A stretch of DNA of 64,000 bases from Heterobilharzia americana (taxonomy: Eukaryota; Platyhelminthes; Trematoda; Strigeidida; Schistosomatidae): positions 45,925,920 to 45,989,919 of the forward strand of contig OX104128.1 of assembly GCA_944470555.2 (NCBI GenBank), given 5' to 3'. Every line of letters starts with the position of its first letter. Within the stretch, counting starts at the first letter, position 1. A program made the position numbers and the translations under genes. Below, in pieces: positions 13,361 through 26,800 of this stretch. The notes beneath the pieces are model-generated. The model did not search any database. It had not been told where the DNA came from and saw nothing but the letters and a program-made list of their open reading frames with translations.

Positions 13361-16300
13361 CAACAACGAGGTCAAATTTCACGACATCAGGACAACCAGT
13401 TGAAATAAACATTGCGACAGTCGTAAGACAACAGAAATAAACAACCACAAAAAGTAATCAGGAAAAACTATCAAATAAATTGCATAGAGGATCTTACTGC
13501 TCACTTCCTGCTGAAGTTTGTGCTTAGGTTGTTGTCTAGAATGACAACGAAAGCTCTGCAATTACAATCCAGCTCACAGAACATAATCCTATCAAGAAAG
13601 ATACACTTCAAGTTTCTCAAGCAGTTCAAATCAAGTGACTCGACGAAATTTCGAAATTTCCATTACTCACAAATCGAAGAATTTTTATGTGATTTACTTG
13701 TACTTTTTAAAATGAAAAGCTTCATAAAGTTATTTGGAAAAATGAAATCCGTAAAAATAAAACTGCATATTTTTTATTGAAGTTTTCCACTACATTTGGC
13801 AAGTTTATCCAGTCTGAATGTTCAGGAAATACTTATTTCATATAATCAGCTGTTACACATTTTTGAAACGAATATGCACGTCACATATGTTCAAGAAGTA
13901 AAATTAAATTTGTAACCTGAAGTGTGGATATTGTATGAAAAAAATGAACCTGGAATGTTCTTATTCATCTCTTTTGAACTTTTAAGTGGATAATTAGGTC
14001 TATAATAACTGTTAAAAGTTTTCTTCGTATCTTAAAGTAAAATCGCCAACACTTTAACACTATAAAATTTAGGTTATCTCAGGTATATCTGTCTTACATC
14101 ACATGATGTTTCACAAATCGTTTGAGAAATATTCAAATAATTTTTTAAGAGTTTGTTGGGGCTTATCATGAAGATGGTGAACTTCTCACTCATCATAGTT
14201 ACCCACCTAGTTTCTCCTGGTTATGTTAACTGGTTTGCATAACTGCATGGATGTATTCAAGCGTAACATTGGCATAAACAAAGCCAAACTTTTGAATGAG
14301 TTTCAGTTCGTCGTCAATATATACAGTTACAAAATTTCGATACTTTGCTTCTCACTCATCGCTTTTAGTAGCTTAAAAATAATTTTTCATGCCACAAATT
14401 ATCTGATTGGTTTTGCAGCTTGAATTTGGATGTAACAGCTTCAAATTCTAAAGTACACGGCAGTGACTTTGCTTTGTAATTCTTTTTAATATTATATCTG
14501 ACCTATTTTTCTTTACTTCGTTTTTATGTTTCACTGTTTTGGAAACACAACATGAAATATAACTTAAATTGTTCCCACTTGTAAAGTGAGGAACTGCAAA
14601 GTAACCAACAGTATTATAACACCTTGTATTTTGAAATGAATGTTGAGATTGTATCTGAACCACAACAACAAGAAGGAAGTGTCAATCTATTCATCTGAAG
14701 AGATTCAGGTGAAACGAACTTTGTCTTCTGAGTTCTACAGTTAACATTAACCTTGTATATTCAATGATAAACACCTGCGGAATTTATTTCCTGATTTTAT
14801 ACAAAGTTCTCACTACACATATTTCGCCAAAAAGTAGAATCCGGAAATTTGCTACCACTTATTTTACATTCGTTATAATCACTTTTTTTTCACAGAGACA
14901 ACTTCATAAAAGTTAGGAATGATGATGCTTTAATAGAGAGCAGCAACCCTTATTCTGAAGAGAATAGTGAAAGACTCCTAATCTGCAAACTGACTCCAAG
15001 CAAATGTGTTCATAAGAAAGCATTATAATGGTAAATCACGACTCACAACAAAACAGTTAAAACAAACTGATTTAATAAGTCACACCATCAATGCCCTTGA
15101 TTACAGTATGCCTAAAAAAGCGTTAGTTAATATATTTGAAGCATACAGATTGACACAGTATAACTGATAGACAGACTTCTATTATTAAATGCTGGTCGAT
15201 GAAACGCATAATCACATTTATTTTTGTATCTGAGTCAGTAGTATATAGCCGCAGTAAGTCTGAATGACCTGATCTATATACTGTCTTGAATCAGTAAATG
15301 CTAAAAAACTCAAAGTATTATACTTAAGTCCTGAGACTATGATTTGGCATATTCGTCATGAAACTTGAGGTTCCGTACTCAATCTAGTCTAGGATTTTTG
15401 ACAGGCACCTGTTATCAAGAGTCAAAAAAGTTCATGAAACATTTGTTTTATACTCACATAAAGTTTGATCACTATAAACAGTGGACAGTGAAAGTCTAAT
15501 TTGTAGGATGAAGTTTTTCTGATATTCTTTACTTTTCGAAATACTAAGAGCTAAATAGTGACATAACTTGCCCACGAATGAAAAATTCTGGTACATAATC
15601 CAGAGGTCACTTGCAACCTGAATAGCTGGATAATTTTACCTCTGACTTTAGCACTTCATGACACATGTTTCAACCACCAAGGATATGTTGATTTTCTAAT
15701 ATGAGCAGAGATACTTCGCAGATGATAACCAACAAATAGAAAACTTGGATCTATGATCTCCTTCTGACTAAATCTTAAAATCTACCACCACAATGAACAC
15801 TATTTGCCACTGTTCGCAAAATATTCCTTTGGTGATTATAGTCCTTCTTATGCTCACTTTATTTCTTGTTTAAATAAATATTTCCTTTTTCCTTAAAAAG
15901 TTGTTCTTCAGTGTCTACGTATTAGGCCAATTACTCAGTGATTTTTATTTGTCATAAAAAGCATCTCATTGAAATGGTGTGTCGACTTTTCGTATGTTAT
16001 GTAAACATGCTAAATTTGAGTGTTTTAACTTCAACTGCCGTTAGGCAGCTACACTACTGATGGAGGCTAGTAGTATGGAAGTGAGTTTCTTCATGAAATG
16101 AATTCATCTAACATTCATATTTACCTTCATTTAGGTGTAATCAACATACATTTATCCCAAGACGTTTCACCGTTAATTTTACATTACCTTACTAAAGAAG
16201 ATTATGAATTTTTTTATGTCGAATATGCCCCTCTATATCCTACTTTTCACCAGTATTACTATCACTAGAAACGGTTGTGCTCTCTACCTTCCTCAAATTC

Positions 16301-17060
16301 TACGGATTTCTCACCATGTTAGTTTAGTGAAACTTCATTTCAAATTTATTTTTGATAAGATGAACCTAAAACCGATTGCACCTTCCTATATATGGCTGAC
16401 GTTTGGTTTTACGTGAAATGCTACGATTAGATTCTCTTATTATTTTAGCGCACAATTATATTTCATTTATGTACGCTACCCAATTTTATAAGGCACTTAT
16501 TAACAATTGCTAAGTAAGAGTGTACTTGTCTGCTAGGTAAATATATTTGCTGAGACATAATTTACGTATACATTCTGCGCCATTTTACTCTGTAGTGAGT
16601 TTTATCGATTTTTCAAATGCATTTCTACTGCTTATATCTATTGGATATTTCCTACGGGTTGCTGTCACTTAAAGTAAAGGGTTTTTAATCTCCTTCATAT
16701 GGACTATGGAAACGTAAAGTTTCGAGAGTCCTAATCTAGTTTTGGAATACTGTGATTGGACTTAGAATTTAATGAATCATGGAAACGTTTTTCCTACTAT
16801 CCTAGAGCTTCAAAGAAGTGAATAAGAAGTACTTCTCTATTCCCTGCCTGACAGTCGGATCCTCGCGTTATCGAACCACTCATACAGGATACATAAAACC
16901 CTTTTTCAGAATTTCGGTAAAATGAGGGTCTATTCGAAAAATATGGGTTGTTTATATTTTCTGTCTAGGTCTTTCTGCCTCATCCATTAGACCTAAAGAC
17001 GCGACTTATAGATAATCAAACTCAAGTTACCAAATAAAAGGTGTCACTTTGAAATACACA
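13361..17060. other. No recognisable gene
   Basis: I see only short unrelated open frames and A+T-rich sequence between the Penelope remnant and the first RTE copy. No transposon motif, tRNA-like fold or splice-consistent exon series was recognised. Confidence 0.5.
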
Positions 17061-17985
17061 TTATTACTACTATTATTACTTGTCCCTTGGGTTCCTGGTG
17101 GAACATAGGGCTTCAGTAGCACGCTTCCATTTCACTCTGTTCTCTGGAATCTTTTCAACCTGGCTCCACGACTGCTCAAAAGCTTTCATTTCTTCCTCAC
17201 ACGATATCCTTCATGACACCTTCGGACGACCAACTCGTCGTTTCTCATCCATGTCCCACTCAAGAGCCTGGCGTGTGATGTCCCTAGTCGGTCTTCTCAG
17301 TGCATGCCCAATCCATCTCCACTTCCTTCTGCATATTTGTTGAGTGGTAGGTTCTTGGTTGGTTCGAGGCCTGGCCAGGGTTCCTTGTCGCTGACTCTTT
17401 CTAGCCATCTGATCTTCAGTAACGAGCCAGCGTAGGCAGTTGTTGATGGATGTCTGTAGTTTTTTGGAAATGCTTTTCGTAACGCACCAATTCTCTCAAC
17501 CACCACATAGTAGCACTGACTTGACCTTGGTGTTGAAGATCCGGATGTTGTTCACGCTTTATGCTGAGTGCAGAAGATCTCCACACTGGTTTCAGGTTAA
17601 TGAACGTCTTTTCAACCTATCCCCCTCTTCTCGATCCCCACTGTTTGTTGCATGATTCAGTCGACCACAATCAGAAAGATCATGAGTGATAGTGGACAGC
17701 CTTGTTTTACTCCTTCCTGTCTTCACTTCAAAGGCATCACTGAGCTTCTCAATGTGAATTACATGGTATGTGGCATCTTCATATAGTTGTTGAATGAGAT
17801 TGATGTTTGTGGCATTCCGTAGTGCTGGAGTAGTTGCCAAATTACTTGTCGGTCGACGCTGTCGAAGGCCTATTCAGAGTCGATGAAGTTGAGGTAAAGG
17901 TATAGTGAACTGCCATTCTATACTCTGTTCTATGATGATGCGTAGCGTTGCAATTTGGTCTGCAAACGATTTCTACCTCTTGAGT
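17061..17985 (-). mobile_element. RTE-type LINE, copy A (5' truncated, internally deleted)
   Basis: This is the 3' end of an RTE-clade (SR2-like) non-LTR retrotransposon. The tail is a TTA/TAA-rich run at 17,061-17,080. Reading leftward on the minus strand, the C-terminal module RRKWRWIGHALRRPTRD plus EKRRVGRPKV is visible near 17,211-17,340. RT palm residues such as IQQLYEDATYHVIH occur near 17,740-17,800. Compared with the copy at 27.0-30.3 kb, about 300 bp that include the FADD catalytic region are missing at about 17,625. Homology ends near 17,985, so the endonuclease and most of the RT were never copied or have been lost. Confidence 0.9.
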
Positions 17986-18856
17986 TGAAATGCACACAGG
18001 TTTCAGTAATTATGAAATCATTGATCGTAACTTCTTGTCCTTATCTGAGACTCCAAATGTAACTACCTAAAAGATAGTCATATGCTCTAATAATGCATGT
18101 CAATCATAAGGATTGATAAAATATATGCTGAACAATTCCAATCCTGTGCAAAAAATTGGGTTATTTGAATCAAAGTATGTGAAATGAGGTCAGTATTTTC
18201 ATAAGAATATCTATAAAAAACACTCTTAAAGTACGTATACATATAGCATAGAAGAATCCTGTGAAAAGCATACACCTTATGCACCTAAATTATATATTTA
18301 CACTTACAAGTGAAATGTCAGTCACCTCGGTCTTATCGATCACCCAATTTGTTCAAATAATTTACCAAATGTTTAGTTTATTGCATTATTAAGAAGAATT
18401 CCTGATAATATGTAAGAAAATTGTTTAGTTTTCTCTCTGAATAAATAAATGATTATTATTAGTTTAACTTATAGTTCCATATCTGCAGGAGAAACACCTT
18501 TATGCTTTAAACTTGTATAGGAACTAGAGAAAGTGACAAAACTTCAAGAAGGGTGTTTAAGACCATCAACCTTCTGTCTAAAACGTCTGCATGAGCAGAG
18601 TATCATTGTTTATCTCCGCACCACTTTATGCTCCAGTCGATCTCTATTTATCTCTTTAACAAAATCTCATCCTGAAGCCAGTTGTATTTGACTTTCACGA
18701 CATTGGGAGTGTTGTTGAACTGAATCTATTTGAGGAACAACACTTATCATGAAACTAAAGGCTGATGAAAACCACAGGTTTACTGATAGCCGGTTATTAG
18801 TTAGGATTTATATTCTTATCTTAATTGGTTTCTGGCTACTCACATAAAACATTATG
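17986..18856. other. No recognisable gene
   Basis: This is unrecognised A+T-rich DNA between RTE copy A and the first copy of the 272 bp duplication. I see nothing supportable in it. Confidence 0.45.
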
Positions 18857-19128
18857 AAATGGTCAATGACTTCAAATGAACTGTCTACAGAACGAGGTGA
18901 GTAATAGAATTTATACACAAAAAGCTACCAATTTCAAACATTAATGACCACCATCAAAATATATCCTAAACAACTAAAAGTGGAACTAATCAGCCAAATT
19001 TAATCAGCCCTATGGAATAGACAATCTGATCTTCGGTAGTCTTCAGTAGTCTATCACTCAATGTGGCTGAATAGCCGGGTATGAACACATCTTAATTAAG
19101 CATACGGTTTAATTGGTTTTAGTACAAA
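18857..19128 (+). repeat. 272 bp direct repeat, copy 1
   Basis: This segment reappears at 23,534-23,805 at exactly the same length and in the same orientation. I found only two base differences, GAC versus CAC near the start and TTGG versus TTGA near the end, so about 99 percent identity. There is no open frame or TE protein. The flanks differ, so this is either a recent local duplication or a young short repeat family. A tRNA-headed SINE-like sequence begins about 80 bp downstream of this copy only. Confidence 0.92.
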
Positions 19129-19204
19129 GATTGAAGGGGTTCCGAAACCAGAAAACTGCATTTTTGTGGAAATATAGCTCCTCTGGAAGAAAATTAGTTT
19201 TCCT

Positions 19205-19355
19205 AGCCCTAAGCAGTGGCGGAATGGTAACTTACTCCCTGCGTAAGCTAAAGGCCCTGGCTCGAAACCCTGGCCAGGTCATATGTGACTTCTGCTCTGA
19301 AGCCCGTAGTACGACAAAACACCTACATAGTGCTCATAGGTTTTCTAACCGATGT
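19205..19355 (+). mobile_element. SM-alpha-like tRNA-derived SINE with decayed hammerhead
   Basis: A tRNA-like head starts near 19,210. A box A-like TGGCGGAATGG lies at 19,217-19,227. A perfect 5 bp anticodon-type stem follows, CTTAC paired with GTAAG around a seven-base loop. Next comes a box B-like GGCTCGAAACC. About 40 bases further on, ACGACAAAACACC and then AGTGCTCATAGGTTTTC resemble the GAAAC arm and 3' flank of the hammerhead that I recall in schistosome SM-alpha retroposons. The CUGAUGA core is degenerate, so a working ribozyme is unlikely. The family assignment rests on layout and memory, not alignment. Confidence 0.45.
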
Positions 19356-19841
19356 CAGATGAAGACAAAATAGAAATAAAATCAATCAGTTCTCACAAAC
19401 CACTAACTGAACATATCTTTCACTGAAACTAATCTGTCTTTACAGGCTACATATCGTTCAACAATGATGCTCTTGGCATATTAAAAAAAAGTTTGCATCA
19501 GCTATTACTTTGAAAAATGCCCTGAAGAGATTAAGTTCACGATATTAAAGACGTTGAATATTGAGAATGAGTGAACTTAAGTTGATTTATTAGTTCCGTT
19601 GCTTTTTCGCGGGTTTTATCTCTCAACCTGGTCTTATATATTCGACTTGAATACAATAAAATAAAGTGGTACCTCGCAATAACAAGATCTAATTTTACCA
19701 CTTTAATGCTAAAGAGAATTTTACGCATGTAGTTAGCGTCCAAATTTAGGATGTAGAAAACCTTACATCAATTTGTTGCTTTTTATGAACCTTATGCTGT
19801 AATCTACAAAATGAGTAAATGAGGGTTATCCATAAAAACAT

Positions 19842-20483
19842 TTATTATTATCATTATTTGTCCCTTGGAGTCTAGTGGAACATAGGGCTTCAGTAGCACG
19901 CCTCCATTTCGCTCTGTTCTCTGTAGTCATTCCAACCTGGCCCCACGACTGCTCAAAAGCTTTCATTTCTTCCTCACACGATCTCCTCCATGTCACCCTC
20001 GGACACCTTTGGGGACTTCATGATAGCCACTCGAAAACTTAGTATGCTCGTGGTTGTCATCTGAGTGACAATGTCGGAGTAGATTATTGACTCTCCAATT
20101 AAGATTTTGGACAGTCCACTTCTGTTCCACCTACTTTCGCAGATTCCTAGCACTTCTATGCTATACCTTATCTTTTTTTCAATCTGGGCACCCCTGCTAG
20201 GTTCATACATGGTGTGCACATTCCACATCCCTATGTTTACCTTTGCTTTCACTGAGAGAAGACAAATCGGTCAATTAGCTTTCGGAAGGCTTTCACCAAC
20301 CGGTATCATTTAGTCTCTCTGATTCCAACGGGGAATAAATTTAATTTTACGTTTTATATTTTCTTTGTGCTTTGGAGTTTTTTTAGCCTTTGGGTTGGTT
20401 TTAGGGGGTAGAGTTGCTGTCGATCCTTCGCTCTTCACCCAGGCTTAGGACCGGCTAGTAACTAGTGAACTAGTTAACTAGGC
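19842..20483 (-). mobile_element. RTE-type LINE, copy B (two ends joined, middle deleted)
   Basis: Only the extremities of an RTE element remain. Positions 19,842-20,006 hold the TTA-type tail and the last coding bases. The sequence then jumps to the start of the endonuclease ORF and its 5' leader, from 20,010 to about 20,483. The fused minus-strand frame 19,974-20,252 begins MKAKVNIGMWNVHTMYEPS with ICESRWNRSG and ends with the element's C-terminal SEGDMEEIV. Relative to the copy at 27-30 kb, about 2.6 kb is missing. The leader ends with the same CTAGTAACTAGTGAACTAG palindromic cluster as the nearly full copy. Confidence 0.88.
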
Positions 20484-23400
20484 TTAGTTATTCATAAGAC
20501 AATGCGCTTTCCAAATCAACGCTTAGACTGCAAACAGATAGTCAGTCAACAAGATAATGTTCTTATCTTATGAAGCCTAGACGAAATTTATAATAAGGTT
20601 GCCTACATCTGTAGAAGATACAGTTACTGGCTTAGTGTTAAAGGTGTGGTCATTTCCATTAGACTATTTCTATATAGCTGGGAATAAAATATCTGTTTGT
20701 TCTCAGATTGGTATCAAAATTGATTGATCAGGCTATTGTTAAACGCCATCAGGATAAACAACTTAGAAGGCAATTCTTACGTAAAAAAGCGTATTTCAAA
20801 ATCTCCACTTCAGTATCTGTCACTGGTGAGATTCGGAAGAAAAGCCTTTATGTAAACAGATGAATTATCATTTTGGATCTACCAAAAAGGTTTATAGAAA
20901 TGTGAAATAATTCATGTATGTGAATAAACATAAGGGAAGGACAGTGAATTTCAGAGGAATGTAGATTGTACTCCGTAAAAATTCATATATTCTACTATCA
21001 ACCCATACGTGAAATTTACATATTCGCTTAAACAGAAGCGATATCTGATACATCCTCCAGTTCACACCCTAATAATAGGTTGCTCTTTTACTTTTTGTCC
21101 CTGTAACAGCTAGCCTAAAGATCATTGTAACCCCAAATACATGAAGTTTATTATGTTATTAACCACCAATGAAGAGTTAATCCTTCCAGTTATGCGTTTT
21201 AAGCTGTCGGTTTCTGCTGAATACACACAAATACCTCTCAGCATTAGCCTTTTTTGACTTACGTTTCTTTTTTCACATTAGTCTTCGATCCTATCTGCAA
21301 TGAAAATAATCGTATTGAACATTACTGAAGCATAAACAGACCATCGATTCGGCCACCATACGTTTACGGTGATAATATAGGACGATAGACTCCCTATCCT
21401 TATGCTAAATATTTTGTCCATAAACTTGTAACACAAACGTTATGAAATGATAAATTGTTAACTGTCTGTGCGACTCCTAAAAAAGAGGCGCTTCTCAGGG
21501 TTCATCGGAGTTATAATAAACTTGCCTCATTAATTATTGGACTGTTATAACCATACTTCTGTTTATATTAGTACAGACTAACATCATCTGTCGAATGCAA
21601 CACTATGCTGGTGAAAAATATCGATAAAACTAGTTGGGAAATCGAGGGAGGAACTTTAGCTGTACACTACCAAAACTACTGAATTTAAACACTTTAATTA
21701 CATCTAGATAAAAATTGGAAAATAAAACTAGATAACTGGCAGCCATTAAACTGTTATGAAGAATGTTTTTCCGCCAAATCATGAACTATTTTTGGTTGAA
21801 GTGATTAGCATAAGTCAGTCATGGAGTATTTTATTAAGGGTGAATACTAACATTTACTTCATATGCATGGTATACTAGAATGTGCTGTCAAATATCAACT
21901 TATTGAAACCGTTTTCTGCTTTGGTATCAGTACAGCTGCTTTGGATATTCTTACTGTTCCGACACAGGTTTTTACTGCAGCAGACTGAAACAAATATAGG
22001 TCCTGATAATTAACTCCAAGAGTGACTTCACTCGATCATTTAGTCCAGCGTAAATCAAGCAGAACGTGAACTCATGATTATTTGCATCATGAAGACACTT
22101 CAATCATCATTTCTTTTATTCCTCGAGTTTAGTTTTCAAGAGTTCAGGTGTTAGAAAGAAATCTACTAAGTTACTTATTGGAAGGCTTTTGAATTCCACT
22201 CAGTCCCATTCGTTGACCTAATACTCTGTTCTGTTCGACATATCAAGTCTAATTTATCACCTTAGTCAGATTAGTTAAGTTTTCCACTAGTCGCATTGCT
22301 AACTGATTATCACTACAAAATATGTTCACTCTGAAGTCTGATTTAACTATATCCCATAGCCTATTCGATAGTAGGTCAAATGATGTTTGTTAACAACTTA
22401 GGCAATTTACACATTAAGATTTCTGAATCCTGCGGCAATTAAAAGTAGAAAATCATTTCAGATGGAAAAACCATATAGTTGTTTTCCCGTAGCTCCCTAA
22501 AATATACAAGTATTATTCTGAAAATGTTGAAATGGGAGAACCACTGCTGTAGTTTATGTTTCACGTTTTGGATGCCTCGCTAACAAAGTTAATTTTGAAT
22601 AGCTGTACAATTAATCTACGAATTTTAAACAGATAAACGAGGATAAATTGTTGATTTTTAATCCAAACCAATATATAAAACAAACCTCAACTTCGTTTCT
22701 CCATCTATATGGTTTAGATTTTCGCCTAAAGGCATAGGTTAGCTTTGAAACAATGAGAAAACCGTTGAACGTTCACCAGATAAGATTATGGCATTGTTTT
22801 GACAATATGACATGATTATGTTCATATGTTGAGATCAGTCTTGAGTCGTATATAAGGATTCCATGTTAACAGGTCTAAACGTGACGCAAAGACAGAGGTT
22901 GCATACAGGGAAATCAGTTATTTTAGAGAACTCAATGAAAGGTAAGTCTAAAACATAATCTATAATGATCAAAAATTAATAGAGGTAATATCACCTATCA
23001 TGTGTGATCCACCAAAATTTCACCATCTGAGTGTACTCTTGCCACTTATGACGCTAAAGCTACATTCATCATGTTATAAAATCCCTCGATGTTCTGTACA
23101 AAAGTTGAAGTCTATTCACAGAAAAACAACAGCTGATCGTCTCAGAGATACATTTCAGTAATTCCGTGAACTATATCATGTAAATTATAGCTGTCAGAAA
23201 ACGTCTCATTATTGTTTGCTAGCGTATCTGTGGTGAGGCAAATGAGACAATATACCAGAAACACGAAAGTCTCCCACTGCCAAAAAAACTAACTGAGACA
23301 GTTTTTACTGCAATGCATTAAAGCTATTTAGCATCACTTTGACAACAAACTGTGCCAGCAAACTGGAGTACCAAACGGTTTACTGTAGAGCGAAGTTTGA

Positions 23401-23533
23401 ACCAAAATATTCGCAGCTTACCTTCTACAAGGAAGACAGAAATAAGTAAATTGGAAAACTATGCATGTTAAAAAGTATGTTGATGATAACTATCATATTT
23501 TCAGTAATCCGAGCCCGGCTTTAAATACATATA
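20484..23533. other. No recognisable gene
   Basis: A+T-rich DNA with no open frame, transposon motif or tRNA-like sequence that I can support. It separates RTE copy B from the second copy of the 272 bp duplication. Confidence 0.5.
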
Positions 23534-23805
23534 AAATGGTCAATCACTTCAAATGAACTGTCTACAGAACGAGGTGAGTAATAGAATTTATACACAAAAA
23601 GCTACCAATTTCAAACATTAATGACCACCATCAAAATATATCCTAAACAACTAAAAGTGGAACTAATCAGCCAAATTTAATCAGCCCTATGGAATAGACA
23701 ATCTGATCTTCGGTAGTCTTCAGTAGTCTATCACTCAATGTGGCTGAATAGCCGGGTATGAACACATCTTAATTAAGCATACGGTTTAATTGATTTTAGT
23801 ACAAA
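23534..23805 (+). repeat. 272 bp direct repeat, copy 2
   Basis: This copy is the same length and orientation as 18,857-19,128, with two substitutions and no indels seen. The SINE-like sequence that follows copy 1 is absent here. The junctions are abrupt: it is preceded by CATATA and followed by TTCATG, with no obvious target-site duplication. Confidence 0.92.
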
Positions 23806-26800
23806 TTCATGCAATCAATGTGTCGTATATTCAGCTTCTGGTCCTGCGATTGAATTACGAAACATAATCAGTTTTCTACTTTCACGTTTGTGAAAGTGTT
23901 TCAGAATAGACGATAAGAATATACATGTTGAAATAAACGTTTTAATGACGTCTGTCGGTAAAAATATGTAGCTTTCCTAACACAGCCATGACGAAGTGTG
24001 TGCGATCACAAGTTTGCCTTCTGAAGGCATGAATTCAGGTCTTCTTAAATTCTACTTGTAGAACTACCCCTCATCAACATACCGTTTTCTAATTCCCTTT
24101 GAACTGACAAATCCACATAACAACAAGTTTACTGGATGCAGATGACCTTACTCATCAGAATATGTTAGCACAACTAATCCTGTCTAGAAATACTTGAAGC
24201 ACCTCAACGCAGAAGGTTGTCCATCTTTAAGTAAATAAAGTGACAAGTGAAATTGTTTCTTGCATAAAAAGAATACCATTTTCCTCAAGATAAGCTGTAT
24301 ACGATCCTATGTTGAAGTTAATGATGGAATACCTCCACTTGCTATCGAACTCAGGTTGCCGCAGACTGAGGCATAAGTAACTCACGAACTGAACTTGTAT
24401 ATTGTGATCGTTTCCACTTCACTCCATTATTTCAAGACTATATTGGTGAATGCAAAGACACTCACTCGTGTTTTAAGTACCTCTCAAGGGATAAAAAATA
24501 CTTGTTCATTTCTCTAAGTACATTTCAACCTCTACTCTTGACATCATTCGTGCAAAATATTATCAAATTTTAAGACCATCGTCATATTGTGACGCAATTC
24601 CAGTTTATTTTGCCTTTGCGCTCATTCAAGAGCTTGAAACAGTCCATCAAGTATTCAATAATTAGTGACAACAAACAACAACGGTTCTTGTAAATTAATT
24701 ACATTTCAGTACCCACGAGACCAAGAATTAAGGCGATGGATTTGATAACATCCAGCCTAACATCACTGCAGATCTAAATCAAAAACTATTTCAATCTTGT
24801 AGATTTATACTGTCCAGCTGTTGTCGACAACCGCCATTTTATCCCATAACTAGTTTAGGCTTTTGATAATTATTTCATTTTGCACTTGAACATATTTGAA
24901 CAGTGTTTCAATATGTGTTGACTTCAATTATCATTTGTTCAAAGCAACAACATTCGGATGTTGGTGGAATGCGGTGACTTACTTTAAAATTGACTACTTC
25001 TTAAAGCATTGTGTAAATCAGCTGGTATGAATTATGTTCACTTACTAAAGTGACTTGTACTTACTGACCTGTTTTCATGCAACTTCCGATACTTTCCATG
25101 TAAGCTAGACAGTTACGAATTGGAAACAATTTTAACATCATTGGATATACAATTTAGTCACATGGCAGTAATTTCCTTCCGTATTACAGAAATATCAATT
25201 TACAATGGTCTTACATGCAGATCAATTAAGTTTTGGAGATTGGTGCAGTAAAACCTAAAAATTAAAATCGTCGGATGAACAAGTAGGCCACCTAACCAGT
25301 CAGGTGAATGACAACACACGTAATTCTCCAACACTTCTCTTCAATAGTGGTACGTCAAACCATTTGAAACGGAAATTACAACCCTGGAGTTAACAAACCA
25401 CTCGACTGTGAGGAAAGTCAATGTGAACCAAGAACATTTGTAGAAAACCTAACTTATAATACACCTGTTTGTCCTATTCAACTAGTCGAATCCAGTGGGC
25501 TAAACTAGTTTGAGTAGGTTATAAGACGAAGATAGATGAACTGTATAATGGCCGAAAGTCCATTTGACTGTCAGTCAAAAAGAACTATTTGATGTCGCCT
25601 TAGCCATCTTTACCGAAAGCTGAAGGCCATTTTGGCCCATTTTCTTCAATACTCAGATAAACACATACAAGACTCGTGATTTAGCCTCTATAACCCCAAC
25701 TCTAACGATGAAGGTGAATCAGTGGTGAGACAAAAATTATAGAACCTGATTTATAACAGTCACTGGATTTTGGAGGATTCGTCCAATTTTCACCATAGGA
25801 AAAAGTGTGTTTTATATTGCACATAAAATATAGAACTTTGAAATGAGAATATCATATGTTCCTTCTAACTCTAATCTATATGACTTCGTAAATTTATGCA
25901 GTATGGCGTACTAGTACAATGTACAACTAAATCTATCACCAAAATGTATACTATTTAGAGAATGGATGGTGTCTTTGTAAGAGGTTACACAACTTTAATT
26001 ACAAATATGATACCGCATTAGACACCTACACATAATTTCTAAATATTTATATAACAGAGAATAATGAAGCCGCATGATCCAATATTTGGAGTAATGTGTG
26101 AAATTGCATACGTGTACTGATGTTGAGGGTCAGAAAATGAAGCAAAAGTAAAAGAGGTATGCAATTGGCATAAAAATTCATTTCTCTTGTACTTAGAATT
26201 CACGTAGAAACTGTGTTAAAAATATCTCTTTAATTTTCTTAAATACAAAAAATGAACACAAAACTTTCGGGAAGAATCAAACATGAGTTACCAAGTAGTA
26301 AACACTCTGCGAGACAAATCTACTCATGAAAATCATGCAAAAATGATAGATCTGCTGCAGGCGTTCAATTTATTCAAGTTTCATACAAGAACATGTTCTG
26401 AGTGCGTTTATCTCTGAGCTAGGCCTTCAATTAACAAACGTCTCGGTACCACTCTAGACATCATTATCATGCATACAGGAAGATGGTCAGACAGAAATAA
26501 AGTAACCCTTCTGTATTTGTAGCCATGAGTAGATATAATTCCAATCTCGTTTCATCATCATCATCAGTATAAATCTTTTCCGATTATAAATCTCTGAAGC
26601 ATAAAGACAAAATTACAATAATATACAACAGTTTATAAAATAACGATAAAACTCACTTTTGTGTTGAAAAGCCAGTGAGAATAAATCAATCTTTAAACAG
26701 CCTGTTATTCAGTTCTAAAGATTCATTTTCCTAGTGTCTGCAAAATAAGCAATATACTTATAAAAATCTTTTAAAATGATACACAGGAAGATTAGTTTCC

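Noticed and set aside
16865..16910. Box B-like GTGGTTCGATAAC on the minus strand
   Set aside because: No box A or cloverleaf at the right distance; not enough for a tRNA or SINE call.
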